Shown here piece after piece: positions 6,559 through 11,339 of a stretch of 11,339 nt of DNA (positions within the stretch are counted from its first letter, which is position 1; each line of letters starts with the position of its first letter). Both the position numbers and the translations under genes were made by a program. The notes beneath the pieces are model-generated. The model worked only from the letters and a program-made list of their open reading frames with translations, had not been told where the DNA came from and did no database searches. Source of the stretch: JAWKWH01 sp041582695 (GTDB lineage: Bacteria > Pseudomonadota > Alphaproteobacteria > Rhizobiales > Rhizobiaceae); contig JBFIBB010000100.1 of NCBI GenBank assembly GCA_041582695.1, forward strand, positions 1 to 11,339, read 5' to 3'.

Positions 6559-7531
6559 AGCGTTGCGGCCTTCGCCACCAAGTCCGGGATTCGCCGGCCT
6601 GGCCGGTTTACGCGGCAGGTCAGGCCGGCCGCGCCGTACCCCCATCGTGCCGGAGCAGAACGTCGCCAGCACCGCGCTGGTATTCGTGATCGCCATAATG
6701 ACGTTTCTGTCCTGCCTGACGCTCGGTTCGGTCACTCTGGTTCGCGAGACGGCGGTTGCCTGGCAAAGCCAGATTTCCCGCGAGGCGACGATCCAGGTCA
6801 GGCCGGAGGAAGGGCTCGACATGGAAGCCGCGCTCGCCGCCGCCAAGCGCATTGCCGAGGAATTTACCGGTGTCGTTTCCGCAAGCATAGTCGACCGGGA
6901 GGCCACCGCCCGTCTGCTGGAACCGTGGCTCGGTTCCGGTCTCGATATCGACCAGTTGCCGGTTCCGCGACTCGTGGTCGTCACGATTGACGAAAAGGCC
7001 CCGCCTGATTTCAGCGCGCTCCGGGACCGGCTTGTTGCGGAAATCCCGCAAGCCTCGCTCGACGATCATCGAACCTGGGTCGACCGGCTGATAACGATGG
7101 CCCGCACGACCGTGACGCTCGGCATCGCGGTGTTGGTGTTGATGCTCTCCGCGACCGTGTTGACCGTGGTGTTTGCCACCCGCGGCGCAATGGCGGGAAA
7201 CGGCCACATTATCGAGGTGCTTCATTTCGTCGGCGCCGAGGCAAAGTTCATCGCCCAGGAGTTCCGCAAACACTTCCTGCTCGTGGGCATGAAAGGCGCT
7301 GCGGCAGGTGGCATTTCCGCGGTCGCCGTTTTTGTCGCGTTCAGTTGGTGGTCGGCGCGTAATCTCGCTACGCCTGAAGCCGATCAGGCCGCGGCGCTGT
7401 TCGGACGGTTCTCGATCGGTTATTCCGGCTACGCGCTTGTCGGAATAATCGTCATCGTTATCGCCGGCCTGACAGCGATAACGACCCATATGACGGTAGT
7501 GAACAGGCTCGGTACGCTCGACGACGGGTAA
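6551..7531 (+). CDS. ftsX: Cell division protein FtsX
   Basis: FtsX is the membrane partner of FtsE; its periplasmic loop regulates peptidoglycan hydrolases or their activators during division. At 326 residues it has the FtsX layout. A Pro/Arg-rich cytoplasmic N-terminus (1-38) is followed by a first membrane segment at about 41-64 and a periplasmic domain at about 65-184. Three further segments lie at about 185-209, 246-265 and 293-313. The cytoplasmic loop contains IIEVLHFVGAEAKFIAQEF (220-238), the coupling-helix region typical of FtsX (E-V-L-x-x-x-G-A). Its ATG 6551 lies inside the ftsE 3' end, overlapping by 8 bases. I see no truncation. It is followed by a gap of about 138 bases before the YdcF-type gene, so the operon may end here or continue. 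Confidence 0.95.
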   Translation: MSEALRPSPPSPGFAGLAGLRGRSGRPRRTPIVPEQNVASTALVFVIAIMTFLSCLTLGSVTLVRETAVAWQSQISREATIQVRPEEGLDMEAALAAAKRIAEEFTGVVSASIVDREATARLLEPWLGSGLDIDQLPVPRLVVVTIDEKAPPDFSALRDRLVAEIPQASLDDHRTWVDRLITMARTTVTLGIAVLVLMLSATVLTVVFATRGAMAGNGHIIEVLHFVGAEAKFIAQEFRKHFLLVGMKGAAAGGISAVAVFVAFSWWSARNLATPEADQAAALFGRFSIGYSGYALVGIIVIVIAGLTAITTHMTVVNRLGTLDDG

Positions 7532-7548
7532 CGCGGGCCGATTCGGCG

Positions 7549-7573
7549 TTTCACGGTTTGTTTCGTTGTGAAA
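7549..7573. repeat. Inverted repeat after ftsX
   Basis: TTTCAC (7549-7554) and GTGAAA (7568-7573) are exact reverse complements 13 bases apart, in the gap between ftsX and the YdcF-type gene. The spacing could suit an operator or a loose RNA hairpin. There is no T run to support termination. A second small hairpin, TGCCG (7611-7615) with CGGCA (7622-7626), lies further on. Both may be chance. Confidence 0.25.
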
Positions 7574-7669
7574 TCGAATATTGGGTACGAAGGCGGTTGC
7601 TGCTGGCGTTTGCCGCATTTTCGGCATTACATGCGTGCAAATTGGGGTATGCAACCGTCAGAAAACGCT

Positions 7670-8329
7670 ATGACAACAGGTAGCGAGAGACGATACGCGG
7701 AAATGACGGAGAACGCCGCTGCGGCGGCGCTCGAACCCGTTCCGCGCGGCCGGCTGTTGCGCATCGTGACGTTGTTCTCCGGCGCGATCGCATTGTTGGC
7801 GGCCGTCTATCTTCTCGGATTCGCGATCTTCGCCATGCATGTCGCCGGGCTGAAGACGCCGGCCGATCCACCCTCCGCCGACGCCATCGTTGTGCTGACC
7901 GGAGGCCAGTCGCGGCTGGAGGCAGCTGTTGAGCTTTTGCGCGCCGGCAAGGGCAAACGTCTGCTGATCAGCGGCGTCCATCCCCAGGCTCGAAAACAGG
8001 CGCTGCAAAGGGCCACCGGCGCAGAGGCAGCGCTTTTTACCTGCTGTATCGATGTGGACCGGGTGGCTCTCGACACAATCGGCAATGCGGTCGAAAGCGC
8101 CAGATGGTTGACGGAACAGGGTTTTGTCAGCGCAATTGTTGTGACCAACAACTACCACATTCCCCGCAGCGTGCTGGAAATGCAGCGTCAGTCGGCAGGA
8201 ATCAAGCTCCATCCCTATCCGGTAGTCAATTCCGACCTGAACAATGGCGGCTGGCTGACGAAACCGAACGCGTTGCGCGTGCTATTCACCGAATACGGCA
8301 AGTATGTCATGGCACTGGTGCGCGGCTGA
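7670..8329 (+). CDS. YdcF/SanA-like DUF218 membrane protein
   Basis: This 219-residue protein (from ATG 7670) has one N-terminal membrane segment (about 29-57) and a DUF218 (YdcF/SanA/ElyC-type) domain that should face the periplasm. The domain shows DAIVVLTGG at 71-79, LLISGVHP at 98-105, a CC pair at 125-126, the IGNAVESARWL helix at 137-147 and VVTNNYHIPRSVLEM at 157-171, which are the conserved nucleotide-binding-fold elements of the family. The biochemical role is not settled; the relative ElyC affects peptidoglycan and lipid-carrier metabolism in E. coli. In rhizobia a member lies between ftsX and plsC, as here, suggesting an envelope role. The start is uncertain: GTG 7568, ATG 7631, 7649, 7670 and 7703 are all in frame. 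The earliest ones add an unconvincing Cys-rich leader, and none has a strong ribosome-binding site. I chose 7670; 7703 is the main alternative. Confidence 0.88.
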   Translation: MTTGSERRYAEMTENAAAAALEPVPRGRLLRIVTLFSGAIALLAAVYLLGFAIFAMHVAGLKTPADPPSADAIVVLTGGQSRLEAAVELLRAGKGKRLLISGVHPQARKQALQRATGAEAALFTCCIDVDRVALDTIGNAVESARWLTEQGFVSAIVVTNNYHIPRSVLEMQRQSAGIKLHPYPVVNSDLNNGGWLTKPNALRVLFTEYGKYVMALVRG

Positions 8330-8383
8330 TACGGTCTGATCCGCACAGCAGCCTCGCGGCCATTCCCTCGTGCGCCGACATCG

Positions 8384-8405
8384 TGTAACCACGAAGGTGG
8401 TTTCA
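8384..8405. repeat. Hairpin-forming inverted repeat upstream of plsC
   Basis: TGTAACCAC (8384-8392) and GTGGTTTCA (8397-8405) can pair over nine positions with one T-T mismatch around the loop GAAG. It sits in the 97-base gap between the YdcF-type gene and plsC, ending about 21 bases before the plsC start. No T tract follows, so it is not a typical terminator. It could affect plsC translation or mark an operator. Confidence 0.4.
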
Positions 8406-8426
8406 AGTCCGGATTTCGACCGCCCA

Positions 8427-9215
8427 ATGATTGTCGCCCGCTCACTTATATTCAATATCGCTTTCTATATCGTGTTCATCGTCGAGATGATCGTCTTCAC
8501 GCCCTATTATTTCCTGAGCCCTCCTTCCAAGGCATGGTGGGTGCCGAAATTTTGGGCGCGGACAAACATCTGGCTGCAGGAGAAAATCGTCGGAACGAAA
8601 TTCGAGCTGACAGGTCAGGAAAACCTGCCCGAAGGTTCCTACATCCTCGCGCCCAAGCACCAGTCGTTTTTTGATGCATTTGCATTTTTGCCATGGGTGC
8701 CCGACGCGCTTTACATTCTGAAGCGCGAGTTGACCTGGATTCCCCTGTTCGGCTGGTACATCGCCAAGATGAGCATGATACCGGTGAATCGCGGCAGCCG
8801 GTCGGTGGCACTGAGGCAGGCAGTGAAGCTGGCCAAGGAGCGCATGGCGGAGCGCGGCCGGCAACTGATTATCTATCCCGAAGGCACCCGCAAAGCGCCG
8901 GGCGCCGAACCGGCCTACAAATGGGGTATCGTCGAACTTTATTCACAGCTTGACGTTCCGGTCGTACCCGTGGCCCATGTCGCCGGCCTCTACTGGCCGC
9001 GGCGCAAGTTCCTTCGCTATCCCGGTGTTCTGAAAGCGCGCATACTGCCCCCCATCCCGCCCGGTCTAGCCAAGGAGGAGTTCCTCGCCCGACTGATCGC
9101 GGAAACCGAGGCCGTCTGCGACGAACTGCTTATCGAGGCGGCGAACTCGCCCAACCCGCCGCCCATGCCGCCAACTGCGCAAGAGCGGCTACGCCAGCTT
9201 GGCGCCAGCACCTGA
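8427..9215 (+). CDS. plsC: 1-acyl-sn-glycerol-3-phosphate acyltransferase
   Basis: PlsC is an inner-membrane enzyme that acylates lysophosphatidic acid at sn-2 to give phosphatidic acid, the precursor of membrane phospholipids. The 262-residue protein has a hydrophobic N-terminal anchor (about 5-30). It has the acyltransferase motif HQSFFD at 78-83 (catalytic His78 and Asp83), the ELTWIPLFGWY and MIPVNRG motifs around 101-123, the YPEGTRKAPG motif at 150-159 that binds the glycerol phosphate, and VPVVPVAHVAG at 177-187. The C-terminal tail is rich in Pro. The frame is open from GTG 8370, but ATG 8427 gives the conserved MIVARSLIFNIAFY start seen in rhizobial homologues; only weak ribosome-binding matches are visible. 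Some rhizobial relatives act on lyso-ornithine lipid (OlsA), so substrate is not proven, but the ftsEX-ydcF-plsC position favours the housekeeping enzyme. It converges with the ChaC-like gene 9 bases away. Confidence 0.93.
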   Translation: MIVARSLIFNIAFYIVFIVEMIVFTPYYFLSPPSKAWWVPKFWARTNIWLQEKIVGTKFELTGQENLPEGSYILAPKHQSFFDAFAFLPWVPDALYILKRELTWIPLFGWYIAKMSMIPVNRGSRSVALRQAVKLAKERMAERGRQLIIYPEGTRKAPGAEPAYKWGIVELYSQLDVPVVPVAHVAGLYWPRRKFLRYPGVLKARILPPIPPGLAKEEFLARLIAETEAVCDELLIEAANSPNPPPMPPTAQERLRQLGAST

Positions 9216-9224
9216 AGGCGCCGT

Positions 9225-9746
9225 TCAGCGGCCGGTCAGACGGTTGGCGACGCTTTCCAGCCAGTGATCGCGAATGCCGAGCGCCTGCAGGTGCTCGACC
9301 GTACTGATTACATAATCCTCGTTACGCCCTGACTGGCCGACCGCGCCGGACACGCCCCGGACCGCCTCCTCGACATGCAGCGAACCGGCATATTGGTCGT
9401 GCGTCCGGTCGACGACATATCCGATTGCCATGGTTCGTTCGCCATTGGCGAGACGCACCGAGAGTTCGCGTTCGCGGTAGACATTCGTTACCAGCTCGCG
9501 CGCACGCAGATAGGAGATCACTTCGCCACGCAGTTCGCCGGGCACCCGGAACGCAAGTCCAGTGCAGGAGCCACCGTGATCGAGGCCGAGCACCAGCCCG
9601 GGGCGCTCCTTGGTGCCGCGATGTACCCAGGAGCGGATGCACAGTGCCCGCCGGTAGCCGAACAAATGGGCGCGTTGCGTCTCGATGTGGGCAAATCCGG
9701 GATTCCAGATCAGCGACCCATAGCCAAACACCCAAAAATCGCCCAT
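9225..9746 (-). CDS. ChaC-like gamma-glutamylcyclotransferase
   Basis: ChaC-family cytosolic enzymes release 5-oxoproline from gamma-glutamyl peptides, and several act specifically on glutathione to give Cys-Gly. The 173-residue length fits. The N-terminal VFGYGSLIW (6-14) forms the substrate-binding loop of the family. YLRARELVTNVY at 79-90 matches the region holding the catalytic glutamate, most likely Glu84. The C-terminal GRNEDYVISTVEHL segment is the conserved closing helix. ATG 9746 has GGACAGG close upstream; the neighbouring ATG at about 9757 is in another frame. The gene is divergent from the DUF2125 gene (45 bases between starts) and ends 9 bases from plsC. Nothing appears missing. 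The exact substrate cannot be read from sequence. Confidence 0.92.
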   Translation of the reverse strand: MGDFWVFGYGSLIWNPGFAHIETQRAHLFGYRRALCIRSWVHRGTKERPGLVLGLDHGGSCTGLAFRVPGELRGEVISYLRARELVTNVYRERELSVRLANGERTMAIGYVVDRTHDQYAGSLHVEEAVRGVSGAVGQSGRNEDYVISTVEHLQALGIRDHWLESVANRLTGR

Positions 9747-9791
9747 ACCGCCTGTCCATAATGGAAGAGTTTCCCGATGCGTTAGAACAAG

Positions 9792-10784
9792 ATGGCCGCA
9801 GACTCAACCAACGCACAATACCGCCGGCGCTTTGTATGGCTGGCGTCGGCCATTGTCGCCATCATCGCCCTGTATAGCGGCGGCTGGTACTATGTCGCCG
9901 GTCTGGTGGACAGCGAAGTCGAAAAAGCGCTCGCCGGCGCAAACCGCAACGGCATGCGGATCAATTGCGAAAACCGGCGAGTAAACGGTTACCCCTTCCG
10001 CATTGGTCTGAACTGCGACAGCGTGCTCGTGGAGAGTGCGGTCGATGGCCTGTCCTTTTCGGCGCATGCGTTCCGCACCGCCGCACAGGTCTACAATCCC
10101 TCATTCATGATTGCCGAAATCGACAGCCCGGCTTCGCTGGAGGCACCTGGATTGATGCCGCTGGCGCTCGATTGGGATCTGCTTCGTTCAAGCGTGCGCC
10201 TCGCCCGGCCGCTGCCGGCGCGGATATCGGCTGAAACCCGCATGCTCAGGGCTTCGGCTAGCGAAGGCGAACGGTTGAAACCGCTTTTCGTCTCCGAGAC
10301 CGCCGAGGCCCACATGCAGCCCGATGGCGACGCGCTCGATTTTGCCGCAATTTTCAACGGATTGCTGATCGAACCCGGCCTTTTCGGGAGCGGGCCTCTT
10401 CCTGCTTTGCAGGGCGGTGCGGATTTGTCGGTCAACGACGGAGTGAAATGGCTCTCCTCCGGCAGCAAAAGTTTTCGCGGCCGCTCCGGCCAGGTGCGCC
10501 GGATTTATGTTTCACCGGGAGAGGGCAGTGAGATTGACGCGACCGGATCGTTCGACGTGGGTGAAGACGGTTTGCTCAATGCGAAACTGGCCATAAAGGT
10601 TCGCGGGGCCAAAGCGCTATCGCAAACCCTGATTGCGGCTTTCCCGCAATCCGAAGCCGAAATCGCCAGTTTTGCCGCTTCCCTCGAAGCGCTCGGCGAA
10701 AACGCCGAATTGCCGCTCCGCGTGGTAAAGGGCAGGATTATCTACGGCTTTCTCGAACTGGGCGAGGTTCCGCCGCTGCCGTAA
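9792..10784 (+). CDS. DUF2125 family membrane-anchored protein
   Basis: This 330-residue protein has a short basic N-terminus, one membrane segment (about 14-34) and a large domain that should be periplasmic. The region MRINCENRRVNGYPFRIGLN (55-74), followed by Cys75, is the signature of DUF2125. Its Cys59 and Cys75 could form a disulfide outside the membrane. The rest is rich in short beta strands and Gly turns, a composition that recalls AsmA/YdgA-like proteins, but I infer no function from this. ATG 9792 is the first good start; the ribosome-binding match (AGAACAAG) is poor. The gene is divergent from the ChaC-like gene and converges with msrB, with only 5 bases between the two stop codons. 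In related genomes a gamma-glutamylcyclotransferase gene is a usual neighbour, but no shared pathway is evident. Confidence 0.9.
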   Translation: MAADSTNAQYRRRFVWLASAIVAIIALYSGGWYYVAGLVDSEVEKALAGANRNGMRINCENRRVNGYPFRIGLNCDSVLVESAVDGLSFSAHAFRTAAQVYNPSFMIAEIDSPASLEAPGLMPLALDWDLLRSSVRLARPLPARISAETRMLRASASEGERLKPLFVSETAEAHMQPDGDALDFAAIFNGLLIEPGLFGSGPLPALQGGADLSVNDGVKWLSSGSKSFRGRSGQVRRIYVSPGEGSEIDATGSFDVGEDGLLNAKLAIKVRGAKALSQTLIAAFPQSEAEIASFAASLEALGENAELPLRVVKGRIIYGFLELGEVPPLP

Positions 10785-10789
10785 TCAGC

Positions 10790-11302
10790 CTATGCAGCGA
10801 CGAAATTCAGCGCCACGCCGTTGATGCAATGGCGTTTGCCGGTCGGTTTTGGGCCGTCATCGAAGATGTGCCCCAAATGGCCGCCGCAGCGCCGGCAATG
10901 CACCTCGGTACGCGGGAAAAGCAGGGAGAAGTCTTTCCGGGTGCGCACCGCGTCTGGCAGCGCTTCATAGAAACTCGGCCAGCCGGTGCCGCTGTCGAAT
11001 TTGGCGGCGGACGAATAGAGCGGCAGATCACAGCCCGCACAGTGGAAGATGCCGGCCCGCTTTTCATCGTTTAACGGGCTCGTGAACGGCCGCTCCGTCG
11101 CTTCCTCGCGCAACACCAGATACTGTGCCTCGGTGAGGATCGACCGCCATTCCTCCGCAGTCCGCGTGATCTCGAAATTCTCGCTGACCGAGCCGGTCGT
11201 CATCAGATCGACCGCGCCTGCATCCTTGCTCTGTCCGGCACGGTAGCCAACCAGAACAAGGGCGGCGCCGGCGCCCATCAGCAGAAACTCCCTGCGAAAC
11301 AT
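10790..11302 (-). CDS. msrB: Peptide methionine (R)-S-oxide reductase, exported or membrane-anchored
   Basis: MsrB reduces methionine-R-sulfoxide in oxidised proteins. The 170 residues comprise an N-terminal signal or anchor (about 1-20) and a full MsrB domain (about 48-168). Zinc is held by CAGC (Cys88, Cys91) and CRRCGGHLGH (Cys136, Cys139). The catalytic cysteine is Cys159 in KRHCINGVALNF. The substrate loop is FDSGTGWPSF (102-111), where Thr106 replaces the resolving cysteine found in many MsrB proteins. With only five cysteines, no other resolving residue is available. The N-terminus FRREFLLMGAGAA resembles a Tat signal (R-R-x-F-L), but no clear cleavage site is visible, so the protein may stay anchored facing the periplasm. 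ATG 11302 is preceded by AGGAGA 6 bases upstream. The gene converges with the DUF2125 gene. The enzyme call is firm; location is inference. Confidence 0.94.
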   Translation of the reverse strand: MFRREFLLMGAGAALVLVGYRAGQSKDAGAVDLMTTGSVSENFEITRTAEEWRSILTEAQYLVLREEATERPFTSPLNDEKRAGIFHCAGCDLPLYSSAAKFDSGTGWPSFYEALPDAVRTRKDFSLLFPRTEVHCRRCGGHLGHIFDDGPKPTGKRHCINGVALNFVAA

Positions 11303-11308
11303 GATCCA

Positions 11309-11314
11309 TCTCCT
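11309..11314 (-). promoter_or_regulatory. Ribosome-binding site of msrB
   Basis: AGGAGA on the minus strand, 6 bases before ATG 11302, is the best Shine-Dalgarno match I found in the window. It fixes the start that includes the N-terminal signal-like segment. Confidence 0.75.
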
Positions 11315-11339
11315 GTCGGGATTGATATGGCAGTTCCGC

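Noticed and set aside
5773..6984. Long minus-strand open frame (403 residues) opposite ftsE and ftsX
   Set aside because: It lies wholly antisense to two well-supported genes and crosses their promoter. Its product is Arg/Ser/Ala-rich without motifs, as expected of a high-GC shadow frame.
6620..7654. Minus-strand open frame of 344 residues opposite ftsX
   Set aside because: It is antisense to ftsX and has a His/Arg-rich composition with no recognisable domain or ribosome-binding site; another shadow of codon bias.

Overview
This window looks like a stretch of core chromosome from an alphaproteobacterium of the order Hyphomicrobiales (Rhizobiales). The evidence is the moderately high GC content, the alphaproteobacterial families present (a TIGR02302/DUF4175 giant membrane protein, a DUF2125 protein, a CpdR-like single-domain receiver) and a gene order familiar from rhizobia and brucellae: lptM-lysA-TIGR02302, then hpt and a response regulator, then ftsE-ftsX-ydcF-plsC. 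I cannot fix the genus. All genes are intact and coding is dense; the longest stretch without a gene is about 140 bases. I see no rRNA, tRNA, insertion sequence, phage gene, CRISPR array or other sign of recent transfer.

Layout. Positions 57-4185 (+) carry a small LptM-type lipoprotein, diaminopimelate decarboxylase (lysA, last step of lysine synthesis) and an 842-residue membrane-anchored Gln-rich protein of unknown function. Positions 4214-5783 (-) form a compact three-gene unit read leftwards: a single-pass membrane protein with a DUF3426-like outer domain, hypoxanthine phosphoribosyltransferase (hpt), and a CpdR-like receiver protein. Positions 5899-9215 (+) hold ftsE and ftsX (overlapping), a DUF218/YdcF-type membrane protein and the acyltransferase plsC. 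From 9225 the orientation alternates: a ChaC-like gamma-glutamylcyclotransferase (-), a DUF2125 protein (+) and an exported-looking MsrB (-).

How the genes relate. Most encode envelope functions: outer-membrane LPS machinery (LptM), cell division and envelope remodelling (FtsEX), phospholipid synthesis (PlsC), a possible envelope-maintenance protein (YdcF type) and several membrane-anchored proteins of unknown role. ChaC-like and MsrB proteins belong to thiol and redox metabolism. The most suggestive regulatory signal lies in the 115-base gap between the divergent hpt-side unit and ftsE. It holds an exact copy of the 8-mer TTAACCAT, a CtrA-box form known from this order, within a near-palindrome. 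A CtrA site here would connect ftsEX and the CpdR-like gene to the cell-cycle circuit, but this is a motif match only.

This is mostly an ordinary conserved region. I did not find a convincing new defence, mobile or biosynthetic system. The points worth a second look are the uncharacterised TIGR02302 protein, the divergent ftsE control region and its membrane-protein neighbour without a zinc ribbon, and a few details of start sites, cysteine content and small inverted repeats.
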